Program-made: the position numbers and the translations under genes
In this document: positions 12,861 through 27,500 of the stretch, one piece after another
Layout of the letters: each line of letters starts with the position of its first letter
Position numbering within the stretch: the first letter of the stretch is position 1
Notes under the pieces: model-generated
The model's database searches: none
What the model was told of the DNA's origin: nothing
The model's input: only the letters and a program-made list of their open reading frames with translations
Source: Apostichopus japonicus
Lineage: Eukaryota > Echinodermata > Holothuroidea > Aspidochirotida > Stichopodidae
Reading direction: 5' to 3'
NCBI RefSeq assembly: GCF_037975245.1
Contig: NC_092562.1
Location: 21,841,054 to 21,905,053 of the forward strand
DNA: 64,000 bases

Positions 12861-14679
12861 GTTTGCTACCAGTTTTGTTTCACTATGAATATAAATAAGG
12901 ATAAGAACAAATTAAAGAGTAAAAACGCACGTTGATGCCGCTTTAAAGCATTTCCACTCGTAATTGCAAAGCGGTTTAGGTCACTTAATATAGATTTAGG
13001 AAACTGTGAAGAGTCATCCGTGTTCTCACAGGCTGCCAGGTGAAAGCTTCCTTTATAAAACTCACGATGTACTCGAGATGATCTATACCTTAATATAATA
13101 CATCTCTGGTTCCGGGGATAATGTTTCAAGTAAAGTCACATTGAAGAAAATGAAAGGAACGAAGTCATACGGCACTTACTATAATACAACGTTTCTCTGT
13201 CATGTTTTTTTTTCTTCTTTTTCTTTTCATTTTGTGATTTAAAGCAGATTTGTGTGAATGTCTTGTGTTTTGCGTTTGCTAAATTATGTTTTTAATAATT
13301 TGATTGTCAAACCCTAATAAATTGTACTTCATTAGGCTTTCATGATTTTATGATCCATTTCTGTGAAGAAAATATTCAACTATCGCAAAATTTCTGAATG
13401 TTAATGTTTCTTAATTTGCTCTTTACATGTGCTTAATAAAATGTGAAGAAAATTTGATTGAGTGACAATATTTTGTTATAATAAAGTTGAACGGAGTCAT
13501 GAACTACTTGCTATATACCGTATATTAACACACAGATTGTGACAAATCTAGGACGTGTATTACAACTTGGATCAATATGGCTTGATATTATCAACAGATT
13601 TACTTAATGTCTGTTAAGTTTGGTATAACATATCCAGAAGTTAACGAACGAATTAAAAACAAAGGCACTGTTCATCGAATACCTCATTGATTTGTGCCCT
13701 GATATGTCGAAGGTAAAATATACCCAAACGAGCTAAGACATCACCGGGCACAACATAAGGATCCTTCTCGCAGTGCCATCCCTTACCGTTGTATGGAACT
13801 GTAGATTAAAGCTAGTACTGCAGTTTTAAGAAGCGAAAACTGTTTCCCACATCGAATTGAACTATTTGAGTAGGAGAGGGAGGGAGGGTGGGGGAAGGGG
13901 TGGGGGCGATATTTACATTTTTGATATGCATGATTGGGTTATGGGTAAGGGATCTTGACGTTTTAAAGATGATACCGGTCTACTAAGAGTAAGTGTATAA
14001 CCATCTACCCCTCTTATTTTATAAATATTGTACATTTGCTGTAAGTTTAGGATGTATGAGCAACATACCGCTTCATACTTGTTGCCATACTCTGATCGTG
14101 TATATGTGTGAATATGTGCGCATTATGTATTTGTATGTACGTACATGATACATGTATAAAAGTCCATGACGTGTGAGTTCTAATGACCGCTTCCGGCACA
14201 TCTTCAAATTCAGAGAATCCCGGACGAGCACAGATTTATTTTAATGTAGTTGGCAAAGCTACGTGGTAACAATTGATCATAAACAAACATTTAATTTATA
14301 ATTAACTTCTAATGTTATCTGTTTTGTTGTTTCCTCTCTCCTTACATTGTGTTGGTGTTTACACAGCTTTACCTAGTCAATATTTACTCAATGTGTTTTT
14401 CTTCTGAGCAACAGCAAAAGCGACTTTATTTAAGAGTCAGAAATTAGTGTACAAGATTTCAAAAGTACGCGGAGTGCCAAATTCAAAATGTTCTCAGACT
14501 GATTAAGGTATGGCGCTGAACTTTAGTGGATGGCTAGAAGCGAATGACGGATTTTATATCCGAGGGGCTGCTCTTGGGTCATTGTCGCCGACACTTATGA
14601 AGGGGGTGGGGTGGGGCTAGGGGCTCTCGAAAATTTAAAGTTAAGAAAGTTATCAATTTGAAGTACATTCTGAGGCATA
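12861..14679. other. Intergenic, no gene seen
   Basis: AT-rich sequence with a G-rich patch near 13871-13908. I found no exon, RNA gene or terminal repeat that I can support. Confidence 0.5.
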
Positions 14680-14687
14680 AATTTAGG

Positions 14688-15020
14688 CAGTGGCGTAGGA
14701 TGGTACTTTTGAGTGGGGGGGGGGGGGGCTGAAGACTGATGGCCGGCCTGGGGGAGGGGTCTAAGGGGAGGGGGTGTCCCCCTCCCCTTTGGATTTTTTT
14801 GCATTTCCAGGTGGCCTCAGATGCAATTTGGTGCAATATAGCACACTTCAACACCCACTCCATTTTGTAAACTTAAATGAGATTTTTTTTCTTATTTGGA
14901 AATGAAGAAGGGGTTTTCTGACTTGCGAAGCGGGGGGGGGGGGGCGGAATGATACTTCCGCCCCTCCCTTTTTTCACTGGGGGGCTGGCGCCCCTCAGCC
15001 CCCCCGTTCCTACGCCCTTG
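14688..15020. mobile_element. hAT-type MITE, 333 bp
   Basis: The element begins CAGTGGCGTAGGA and ends TCCTACGCCCTTG, giving a 13-bp terminal inverted repeat with two mismatches. It is flanked by a perfect 8-bp target-site duplication AATTTAGG (14680-14687 and 15021-15028), the signature of the hAT superfamily. It has no transposase and contains two poly-G tracts (about 14716-14728 and 14931-14943) and a CCCCTC-rich 3' part. The two G-rich ORFs on the minus strand inside it are artefacts. Confidence 0.88.
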
Positions 15021-15028
15021 AATTTAGG

Positions 15029-15532
15029 TGTATAGTAGCAGTGGCCTATTCTTCCCCAACAGAATGTATAGACCTACCGTGACCCGACTGAATCATTTCT
15101 CCCAACTGACGATCGGAGGTAGGGTGCCCCTCCCCCATGATCATGAAGATGTTACGTCTTATATGATTTAATGATTGCATATTCAGTAAATGCTGTGTTA
15201 AATTGTTATTGAATTTGACATTACTAATTTAACCTAAATTTAAAAACACACAGGGTTTCTACTACGTTTTGCTACGTTTCAGATTCATTTTGGTGTTTAG
15301 AAACTGAAAGACGGAACTCCTTAATTAAAGTCCCCCCCTCTCCCCCCTCTCCCCCAACACCACCTTACAAAGACGCATGGTTTCATCCGGGATTTCTAAG
15401 AGAAGTGTCAAAACGCTAACAGTACAGGCGTTTAGCAGCAATATGATTGCCAATGAGCATAATATCTCTAGCAAAAGTCGGAGATTATGATTTGGCCACA
15501 CTTTATTAAATTGACATAAAAAGAGAAAAAAG
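15029..15532. other. Upstream region of TRAPPC5
   Basis: This is about 500 bp of presumed promoter and 5' UTR for the plus-strand gene starting at 15533. A CT-rich tract lies at 15331-15356 and a CCAAT sequence near 15449-15453. No TATA box is placed convincingly, and the transcription start cannot be seen. Confidence 0.45.
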
Positions 15533-15598
15533 ATGGCAGACAAGAAGTCCCAAAAGGCCAGTATTGTCGACAGACCTCTTAGCAAAGGGAGAGGAGAA
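15533..15598 (+). CDS. TRAPPC5: TRAPPC5 coding exon 1
   Basis: Encodes residues 1-22, a basic N-terminus ending in the family-typical VDRPLSKGRGE. The donor is GTAAGA in phase 0. It joins in frame to INISTFALLFSEM of exon 2. This 66-nt exon is too short to stand out as an ORF and is supported by its join to the conserved second exon. Confidence 0.9.
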
Positions 15599-18500
15599 GT
15601 AAGACACTTTGTTTGCGTTGAAAATAAGAAGTTTGTTTAAAGAACTAAGCTATTTTCTGTCGCCGTAGAACTCGGTCTTTGGTTGCAATTAACGTATCAT
15701 TTAGCGAGTGAAACATTAATGAACGAAATTGCATTTGAAATGCATTGGTACCTAATCCACGAACTCCACCCTATTCTGTGTAACTGTATTGTAAAGTCGT
15801 CCGTACTCGGCCTGCAAACGAATAATGGAATGTGTTAGCCTATGTTATTGCCCACGCAGCCGGATTAATAAGAATTGGAGTAATTATAGAATACAGGGCC
15901 ACTCGATGATCTATCTGAGCATCCGGATGCGCGGATGCTTAGTCTCACCCCAGTACGTATGTGAATATAAAATGTCAAAGTCCCAGTTCTTTCTTTTTGA
16001 GTGGATGCGCGGATGCGTGGATGCGGAGTGTCCTTTCCTAGTACTTCTGTGGTGGAATTTTAGAGGGCGTCACACATGTACGGATGCCTTTTAAGAACGA
16101 CACACTATTGATGTGGAATATCTTCGTACATACGGGACTTTCAGTATTGGAAATACGTGATGGTATATGTCGAAACTTTTCGAAAATTGTAAGTCCATTC
16201 CTAGTACTCCCGGGGTGGATGCGCGGATGCGCGGATGCGGAGTCAAAATGAAATACGTGATGGTGTATCGTATATGGGGAAACTTTCGAAAATTATCTAA
16301 GTCCTTTCCTAGTACTCCCGGGGTGGATGCGCGGATGCGGAGTCAAAATGAAATACGTGATGGAATTTTAGAGGGCGTCATACGTGTACGGACATGTACA
16401 GACACACCGCGCATCCGCGCATCCGGATGCTGGGAAGAGTTAATGAATGGCCCTGTATTCTATAATTGTACCTAAAAATTAATTCAGCCTAACACTACAC
16501 TTTACCCCTGTCTGCAGACAAACAAGAAATACATTATGTTATTCACCATGTAGCCAGAAAAATAAGGACTGGTGTATGCTACTGTATTGAATAGCATGAA
16601 ATGAAACGAAGCATCAAAGCAGCCAGTGTTTACATGAGATTTTATGAGGAATAAATAACTATAGCTAGTCTTTAAAGAAGCCTACATCGTATTTAAACAA
16701 TATTCTATCCCACACAATGCTTTGCATGTACTGCCTAGTGGGACATTTGAGTTCAACATTTTATGATATGAGACATTTGCAAAGAGTATCAACTTGAAAC
16801 CTGACTTCTTCCTAAATTTTGTATTTTTGCAGATCAACATCAGCACATTTGCCCTTCTGTTCTCAGAAATGGTACAGTACTGTCAGAATCGTGTATCCAC
16901 AGTTCCAGAATTACAAAGCAAGTAAGTAATACATGAAGCCAGGAAATCTCCTCATAAGTTTAATGTTACAAGGAAGGTGATTTAGCTTAATTATTGATCT
17001 GCTAATAACTTTTGAAATAATGAAATTTACCATTACTAAATGCTTTCTGTATTCTTTATGCAGAAAAAGAGTTTGGAATACACCATCAGTAAGGAGGACT
17101 TCACATACAATATTTCTAAGCAGAAAAATGTTTTAACGCTGTTTTGATGTTAATGTATTTATAGGAACCGCAGTACTTTCATTTATTGAACGTGCAGTGA
17201 AATGTAAAAGCCTTTCTCTTTTTTAATCTGTTGTAGGTGACAAATGCTCATATTTTTTATGACCAAGTATCACTTATTTTTCTTTTTGGTTGAAATTGGA
17301 TATTCTTTTGAGGGAAGCAAGCTATTGAATGTGTAACTAAAATTCTTGGAATTGATCTGACTGACAGATGACAAAGATTGATCTCTCAGTTCAATTACTT
17401 TGTACAATGTTCGATATAAACAGTATGAAGAAAGGTGTTGTTAAACTGACAGTGAGCCTCACCTGTTAATTAGGTAAACAGGTTCTCTCCAATTAGTATC
17501 CAAATTTGGCAAGGATTGGTCAAGTGGTGGAAGATGTTACACTACAAAATTGAGTCAGCTGGTACATGTATGCTAAACAGACACTTGATTTACAGGGACT
17601 ATCATTATTATTTCATGATACCAGTATGCTTCCCTCACAATATTCATGTTCCATAATCTTCCATTGTCCTGCAACAATACTGATTTCTTACTTACTGTAG
17701 ATATTAAATTCTTCTGTCCCAGACCATACCCATGACACTTTTCAATAGTAGAATTTACTGATATGGTCAACTTGCGTTGCTACCAGACAGGTACTGTATG
17801 CTGGATGAACTAACTATAGTCATCTATGAACTGATTCTCTTTGATTTCTCAATAGATTTTTACAGATCAGTAAGATTGTAAGTTTTCAATACATATCTAG
17901 TACGTACTTTTCTGTTTTTCTCAGACTTTCTGAACTGGGTTACCATGTTGGAATACGAATGTTGGATCTCATTTTCATCAGAGAGAAAGGACTAAGAAGA
18001 GAAACAAAACTCTTAAACATTCTTTTGTTCATCAAATCCAATGTTTGGAAGGTAAAAATTGATAAGCCTTTATAGAAGAATAAATACTTGAAAATGGCAC
18101 ATTGTTTATTTAGAATGTACAGTAGTTACAGTAATTATGCTTGGGAACCTTTTCAAGTTCTTTTATTTCTGGTTGTCCCTCTGACAACCAGGTGTCACCC
18201 TTTGGTATTCGGAAAAGCTGCTTTGGTTGTCTGATAAAGTGTACTAAGAGCCAACAATATGTACACTGTAGGAGAGATGTGTAGGTTTGATGAATGGAGC
18301 AGCAGGGTTTGGGCCAGTAAAACTTTCTTCAGAGGATCATAGGCCTGCCACTAGTTTTGTTTATATTTCAGTATCTCCAAAGTGATGGCAAGAGTTCTAC
18401 TAATTTATCATTTTTGGGGGTTTCAATGCATTCTGAATTTGATGTAAACAACTAGTGATCCGCCAGACAACCCCCAAATCTGATTTTGCTTGTCCAAACA

Positions 18501-21500
18501 AGAAGTTTCATAGTCTTTTTCTATCGCATGACCGTTCAAAATTTGCCCCGTTGTGACAAACTGGACTGCTAACAATTAGCATTACTGAACTTTTCGTAAC
18601 TCACATTGGGAACAAATATTTGCCTGAATATGGTCTAACTGTTTAATTGTAAAGGCATAGTGCTGCATAGAGGTTATCCCCATGGGGTTGAAGGTGCAGA
18701 GAGGGGCATGGGGGATTGTTGTTCAGGGATTCATAAATGAAGGGAGTGTTTATAAAGAACGTAGTTTTATTCAGTATTGTTTAGTAAGTGTCTATGGTAG
18801 CAACTTGCATGTCTCTCCAATAGTTCTTTATTTCCAAAAGAGTTGCTTCTACATTTCGTTATATAATAGTAAATGGCAATCTATATCTTTGCAGATAGTG
18901 GTATATTTTGATGGATTTGTGATGGTGTCCTTTTCCTTTTTACAGGCTCTCTTTGGCAAGGAGGCCGACAAGTTGGAACATGCTAATGATGAAGAACGGA
19001 CTTGTATCCTTTTGCAGTTTCTTGTTTCATAAAAACAGACATTTTCAATCATTTCCTGTCTGAAAATTTCAAACTGACGTATACAATGTATTTTGTGAAT
19101 TTTGAAAATGGGGAGGACTACAATGGAGGAGGGGAGGGTGGGAAGGGGTGGGGTTGTGTGGGGGAAGTACAGTAAGATAGAAACTGTGGTCAAAGTGTAA
19201 AGCAAGGCAAGAAGTCCTACTTGTATTCTTGTTTGTCCTTGTTTTTAAGTCATTCTAAATACTAAAATTTGTTGTTGTTTTTGTTGTTGTTGTTGTTGCT
19301 GGTAGGAGATTTAATGGAGCAGCTACGTAAGGCCCAGTTGTGAAATCAACAAGCAGTTGATATCTCAAACCTTATTTCTTACCAACTCATAAGTTATGCC
19401 CACTTTAAATTGGGGCTAGTAACACCATGTTTAGTCGGCAATGTCTTATACCTCTATTTATAGTGGACATGATATCTGTTTCTAAGTGTAAGGTCTTCCT
19501 TGACTTACTCTAAATAGATTACATCATTGAACAAGAATCCTTGGTCAACAGGTTTATTTCAGTTCCAAAGGATAAAGGTAAGTAGCTTCCTTTTAAGGAT
19601 CAATAAAGTTATTCTTATTCTTACTCTTAAGTAGCTACAGCTCAAAGAACATTTCCTTCAAAACAAGACTTTAAGTAAATGAATATGATGTAATGATTTT
19701 TAAAAATTTCATATATTTTCATTAGATTGTTCACTATCTCAACAGCGTAATGTCTTGATGACATTGGCAATGAAATCTTCTTGGTTGCATATTACCAATT
19801 GTACAAAATCTTCATAACTGTATGATTCATTTTGCAAGATGTTTGTCTGTATCGAAATACTGCCTTCTGATTTGGATTTATCAAGATGTACATCTGATCC
19901 CCTCCCCCCTCTATACCTGACCCTATCCTTCTCTTCTCCTCTAATCTTCCTGTCATCTATCCTCTTCCAGTTGTACAACAAATTTGATCTTACTGTTATG
20001 TTTCTTGGAAGCTTTGTTTGCCTTCAATTGGTTGTGATGACATCCCTACATAAAGGCACCTGTTATCTTGTTTGTGTGGATTTCCATAAGTTTTACTTCA
20101 TACCCATAAATTCATCACTAGAAAGTTATAAACACTAAAGAAATCATATACTTTACAAATATTAGTTCAATATTGATTCATTGCGCTTGTTTTGTTTCAC
20201 TGTCTTACTATTGTTCTTACCATGTATTTAAGCTAGTTATAGCATTTGGCATTGTTATTGTTCTCTTTTTGTTTTATTTATGTAATTTTGTAACATTAAA
20301 AAAGGTAATAGTGTTAGAAATGTTCCTCCTTGTTCCAGTTCTGAGTAAAAGTTTCTCCAGTAATGTATTAAATGATCGTCATGATCAGTGAGATAGACAC
20401 ATTACTTCTGGTTTTAATCATGGAATCATTACGAAACTTTGATATTCCTCTTGTACGCAAATAAGCGACTCCTCATCACCTCAAATGGTGATTCTTAGCT
20501 GTGATTATTCTCTGGCCATCCTCTTACTCATACTGCATACTGCATAGCAATGTGTTACACAGACTATATTAATGAGACATTGAACATGATAGCATATCAC
20601 TTATACTGTGGTTGGGTGTCAATAGACTTGTCCCAAGTCCCAGCAGCTCTGTATTGTATGTTATACACACATTGTACATGATAGCATATCACTTTTACTG
20701 GGGTTGGATATCAATAGACTTGTCCCAAGTCTCAGCAGCTCTGTATTGTATGTTATACACACATTGGACATGATAGCATATCACACTTATACTGGCGTTG
20801 GGTATCAATAGACGTGTCCCAAGTCTCAGCAGATCTGTATTGTATGTTAAACACACATTGGACATGATAGCATATCACTTATACTGGGGTTGGGTATCAA
20901 TAGACTTGTCCCAAGTCTCAGCAGCTCTGTATTGTATGTTATACACACATTGTACATGATAGCATATCACTTATACTGGGTTGGGTATCAATAGACTTGT
21001 CCCAAGTCATATCAGCTCTGTATTGTATGTTATACACACATTGGACATGATAGCATATCACTTATACTGGGGTTGGGTATCAATAGACTTGTCCCAAGTC
21101 TCAGCAGCTCTGTATTGTATGTTATACACACATTGGACATGTAGCATATCACTTATACTGGGGTTGGGTATCAATAGACTTGTCCCAAGTCTCAGCAGCT
21201 CTGTATTGTATGTTATACACACATTGTACATGATAGCATATCACTTATACTGGGTTGGGTATCAATAGACTCGTCCCAAGTCTCAGCAGCTCTGTATTGT
21301 ATGTTATACACACATTGGACATGATAGCATATCACTTATACTGGGGTTGGGTATCAATAGACTCGTCCCAAGTCTCAGCAGCTCTGTATTGTATGTTATA
21401 CACACATTGGACATGATAGCATATCACTTATACTGGGGTTGGGTATCAATAGACTTGTCCCAAGTCTCAGCAGCTCTGTATTGTATGTTATACACACATT

Positions 21501-24500
21501 GGATATGTAGCATATCACTTATACTGGGGTTGGGTATCAATAGACTTGTCCCAAGTCTCAGCAGCTCTGTATTGTATGTTATACACACATTGGACATGTA
21601 GCATATCACTTATACTGGCACTGGGTATTAATAGACTTGTCCCAAGTCTCAGAGGCTCTGTATTGTACTGTATGTTATACACTCATCGGACATGATAGCA
21701 TATCACTTATACTGGGGTTGGGTATCAATAGACTTGTCCCAAGTCTCAGCAGCTCTGTATTTTGTGTTATACACACATTGGACATGATAGCATATCACTT
21801 ATACTGGGGTTGGGTATCAATAGACTTGTCCCAAGTCTCAGCAGCTCTGTATTGAATGTTATACACACATTGTACATGATAGCATATCACTGATAATACT
21901 GGGTTGGGTATCAATAGATTTGTCCCAAGTCTCAGCAGCCCTGTATTGTATGTTATACTCTCCTCTATACTGATTGCAGTATTGGTTTATGCAGTCTCAT
22001 TTACCTGTTTGTGCTCTATATGACTTTTTAATCCCAGTCATTAGCAATAATTATTTCTTCTTGCCCCAATTTCTGGGTTAGAGATAGCTTTCCAGCTTCT
22101 TTCAGATGAATATCCACTGTTTGTGTTTTTCAATGACTAATCAATCTAATGATTAAAGAATACCTTACAAGTGTATCTATAAATCTGTTCTTTGTCTTCT
22201 TGAAAAGGTGACCTAATCCTTACATCCATGACCCTGTCCCTGCGTTTTATTCCACCCTGTTCTCATAAACCCTCTTATGCCAACGCTGCTCAGTAACGAC
22301 CATGTGATGTTTAGAATTGTGTCCAAATAAAAAGCAGAAAAAGATTCCAAAATGTATTGCTTGTTTTTCTTAGACAACATTCCAGTGTAAATGCAAGGGA
22401 CGAAATAACTGGGTTCGCATAGCAATTTGCTACCCAAGAATTGCCAGTTGCTAATCAATATTACTTTTGATTAGCAAAAGATGCAGTACCTGCTAATGCT
22501 AATTGCTATTTCCAAGAATTGTCGAGCAATTATTGCTAATCAATTCTCTAAAACTATTTCGTCCCTTGAAATGGTATGACCAAGTTTTCATCAATCAGTG
22601 GTCAAAATTAGAGAGTAAAAATGGTAATTTCTGCATAGATTCAATGATTGTCTCATGATACAATAGAAGTAGGGTAAACATTTTAAAGAAGGGCAAATAT
22701 CAAGGGTAAGACTAATCTTTAAATAACCTGTCTGTAACCTCTTTTCATATTTGTGTCATGCTTCATTGGTTGCATTTATAACAGCGACAATGGAGTGTAT
22801 TCTATTTTTCTACGCCCCTTCAAAGCTCGTTGAAAATTCGTTTCTGGGAACTTGAGGTTCTGAAAGCATTATTTGGAGATCTGTCAAAAACTATTAAAAT
22901 TGAAGTATTGTTGTAACAAACATGTTTGATGATTAGATTGTTCAGGACAAGGTTTCATGTCGTGCAGAAACCCTTTAAATTAGGTATTTTTTAATACCAA
23001 ATTAATTTATTTTACCTTTACTTGGGGATAAGCATATTTGAAGATGAAAGACTAAATTTGAAGACTGGAAGAAAAGTTAGGTTGCACATTTATGACCCAT
23101 GATTTGGATGGTTTGATTGACTTCCGTAAACCTACATTGATTTGTGCAACCCCATGATTTGGTAGACTGCTGCAGTAGACTACACTGGTTTGAGTCAAGA
23201 GTCCAGCCTTAAAGTGGAAGGTCAGTTCCATCTCTCCTGCCTGAATGAATAATGTTTCACATCTGAGGTCCTCGTCAGAAGATTTCACTTGTTTCAGACT
23301 TCGTTGAGACACATAAACATTACCTCCCCCTCCTCTGTCCCTCACTGACCAAATTCCTGGTAAAACTGCTCTCTATTTAACATTTAGTTTACACAAGGGT
23401 TAAATCGTGTGTTGATATTCGTATGGTTTCCTCTTTTCTAGGTATTTTGCAATTCACAAACATTCATGTGGTGAAATTTGGGCATATTGACACAGACTGA
23501 AATCCATATCTTTGTTGATTTTTCATGTGCTTTTATTCCTTAATCACACTGTGCCAAGACTACATCAACATTTTAATTTCAAATTCCCCTCAAGCAGGAA
23601 ATTCTAATCGGATATCATTCATGACATTTTTGGTCGAATGTTTTGAGAACAAGTATTGCCAACAACAGTATGATTTAGACCTGACTACCAGCCATGCATA
23701 GTCTTCAGATGTACATATGAGTGTTACATCATTTCTGAGATACTTTTGAACAAGTAACTAAAAAGAGAAAATAAAAAAAAATCAAAAAGCTTTATTGAAT
23801 GGACGATTGATATCATCCAAACTATTTGGTGTGTAGTTTCAGTTGCAACTAAAATGGAAAGAAATTTATGATTTTGGTTTGATCAAAAGAACTTGTGAAT
23901 TTCCTGAAATGACTGAGTATGTTGTAGAACAATGTATTTGAGACTGTATCAGTGACTATATTTACTAGATTTTCCAAATGCAGAGCTCAGGTTCTTATTT
24001 CCCCTTGAAGAACCCTGCTTAGTAATAATATTGTGAAAAAATAATGTGAAGAAAATGAGATTTAAGAAGATGTTTAGGAACTGATCAAGTGAGTCCAGAG
24101 AAATAAGATCTACTAGAAGTGAGTTCCACAAACAGGGGGCAGCATTTCGAAAGCTGTGATCCCCTATCGGATTCAAATGAGACACAGGAACAATGAGCTG
24201 GTTAAGATATTGTGATTTAGATGGCCTATTTTTAGTTTGTTGATGGAAGATATCACATAAAATACTTAAAGGCATTTAGCTACAACTATGACAATGTCAG
24301 GCAGGAACACATCCTACATTCCAGTGACACTTCCTACAGTCCTACATTGACACGCCCTACACATCCTACAGTGAACATGTCCTACACATCCTACAGTGAA
24401 CATGTCCTACACATCCTACAGTCTTACACATCCTACAGGGAACATGTCCTACAAATCCTACACACCCTACAGACCTACACATCCTACAGTGAACATGTCC

Positions 24501-27500
24501 TACACATCCTACAGTCTTACACATCCTACAGGGAACATGTCCTATAAATCCTACACACCCTACAGTCCTACACATCCTACAGTGAACATGTCCTACACAT
24601 CCTACAATCTTACACATGCTTACACATCCTACAGGGAACATGTCCTACACATCCTACAGTCTTACACATCCTACAGTGAACATGACCTACACATCCTAAA
24701 GTCTTACACATCCTACAGTGAACATGTCCTACACATCCTACACACCCTACAGTCCTACACATCCTACAGTGAACATGTCCTACACATCCTACAATCTTAC
24801 ACATCCTACAGGGAACATGTCCTACACTTCCTACAGTCTTACACATCCTACAGTGAACATGACCTACACATCCTAAAGTCTTACACATCCTACAGTGAAC
24901 ATGTCCTACACATCCTACACACCCTACAGTCCTACACATCCTACAGTGAACATGTCCTACACATCCTACAGTCCTACACATCCTACAGTGAACATGTCCT
25001 ACACATCCTACATACCCTACAGTCCTACACATCCTACAGTGAACATGTCCTACACATCCTACAGTCTTACACATCCTACAGTGAACATGACCTACACATC
25101 CTAAAGTCTTACACATCCTACAGTGAACATGTCCTACACACCCTACAGTCATACACATCCTACAGTGAACATGTCCTACACATCCTACAGTCCTACACAT
25201 CCTACAGTGACATGTCCTACACATCCTACAGTGAACATGTCCTATAAATCCTACACACCCTACAGTCCTACACATCCTACAGTGAACATGTCCTACACAT
25301 CCTACAGTCCTACACATCCTACAGTGAACATGCCCTACACATCCTACAGTCCTACACATCCTACAGTGAACATGTCCTACACATCCTACAGTCTTACACA
25401 TCCTACAGTGAACATGACCTACACATCCTAAAGTCTTACACATCCTACAGTGAACATGTCCTACACATCCTACACACCCTACAGTCCTACACATCCTACA
25501 GTAAACATGTCCTACACATCCTACAGTGACACGTCCTACACATCCTACAGTCTTACACATCCTACAGTGACATATCCTACAGTGACACACCCTACACATC
25601 CTACAAGTCCTACAGTCCTACACATCCTACAGTGAACATGTCCTACATTCCAGTGACAAAAAGTGTAATCTTGCAGAGAGTTAGTGGAGACGTTACAGCA
25701 ATTTACTTTATTGTTACTTGTTGTTTGGCCACCCAAAAAGTACAAACTGTACTTTATAATTCCTAATTTTTTCTCACAAAGAAAGAAAAACCCTCAGAAA
25801 TGAATGAAAGGCTCCAATGTTGTCTTCTATAAAAGAACAAACCAAAAGTATAGAAAACATATCACGATGATGGAAATCAGAAATAAAAGCCCCAAATTCT
25901 GCATTAGAAGAAGCTGGTTTCGTCTCGTGGAAATTGTTTCTCTTCATGTTAAATCTTTACCACAAAATGTGTTATTTTATTGACATATTGACATTAACAT
26001 AACTGATTGGGAGACGATTTTATGAAGGGAGAGAGGGAGGGGGGGGGGGGTGAGGGAGGGGAGAGGAGAGAGGAGGTGGGGTTGGTGGTGGAGACATAAT
26101 CCTTCAACTGTTTTTATGCGGGGTGTTGAAATTGCCATCCTCCCCCTCTCCCTAGTTCCCCCCTCCCCTCTTCTCCCCTCCCGCATTGTGGTGTCCTACA
26201 TATTCTACAATATTCACATTCAGGTCTGCATTAGCATTGCTTCTGCTGTGGACACATTTTGCTTGAACTGCAAATCTTTTGATATATTGTACTATGTGAT
26301 GAACAATTAACAAATGATTCTCAAAGTGGTAATATAAAACCAGACAGAATAAAATGGGTCACTGGTTGGAATCATATTCTAGCTGTAAAATTGTTTGCTC
26401 TTTTCCCTGTCAGTGTTCAGTTAATATAAGACAAAGATAAATGTCAGCAGTCAATTGGTTTCCGGGAAGCTGAAAGTGAGGTGTAAACTGTGAAGATAAG
26501 TGATGACTGGTGACATCTGGTACAACCAATCTGACATACTTGTGAACTCGGAAGCTCGTAATGACTAGCATCATTTCAGTTTTCAAGTTCAGGGAGTCAA
26601 TAATGACTTTAAATTATGGCAAAATGCCACAAAATTTTGCCTGAATTTGTCAGTCTTAGAATTGTTTGGCATATGGAGTAAAATTTAATGGTTAAACTTG
26701 ATCAACCAATTGGCCTTCAAAGCAATGTCCCTCTTTGCGACGTGTCTTTCTTCTGTTCAACACTCATTAATATATGACACAACTTGTGTTGATGAAGTAC
26801 CTTCCTGTAAAATAACTTTGAAAAACCGTTAGCAACTGTTTAGTAATTTCTTGGTTGAAATTGACCTTTAACTTTTAATGGAACAAAAAGTTACATATGT
26901 ATAGACATGCTGCAGTACAACAAAACTCAAACACAGGTAAATCCCATACTCTGTCCACCCCCTATTACCCTCCTCCCTCTTGCCCTCCTGCCTCCTCCTC
27001 CCCTCCCCCTCCTCCCCTCCCCCTCCTTCCCCTCCCCCTTGTTCCCAATCATTATGTGGACTATCATCTTTAATTGATCAAATGACCTTCATTTCTTTTG
27101 GAAAATTAACTTTAAGGACAAAATTAGCTGAACATTTCAATGAAATACATGGTGTTCTTGTGTTATTGGAGTATACAGATTCAGTTGTTATAGAAAGATT
27201 TGGCAACTGTGTTAATACCCCATGGCTCCTAGTACTCTATATTATATACACACTGGTTTGGTCCATTTTACAGTTCATAGGTTATTCCTAGTTATGAGTA
27301 AACACGGTGTATTGTTATTTGTTTCCTTTGTTTTAATAGAAAAAACGAGGAAGAGCCAAGTGGTTTCATTGATACCGACTCGGTTCGCTGGATTTGCTCA
27401 AAATTGGTATTTGAAAGCAAGCCAAGAATTTGGTTGTCTCATTATGATGATGAAAAGAAGGGGGAAGAAAACCCTATTTACCGTTTAAATTTCACAGAAA

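Noticed and set aside
20981-21855. ORFs of 60-95 codons in the 93-bp array
   Set aside because: The same peptide is repeated because the unit is repeated; frames break at unit-length indels.
24396-25599. Open frames of 283 (plus) and 329 (minus) codons as genes
   Set aside because: Both are translations of the CCTACACAT minisatellite. They have no start context, no domain and only repeat peptides.
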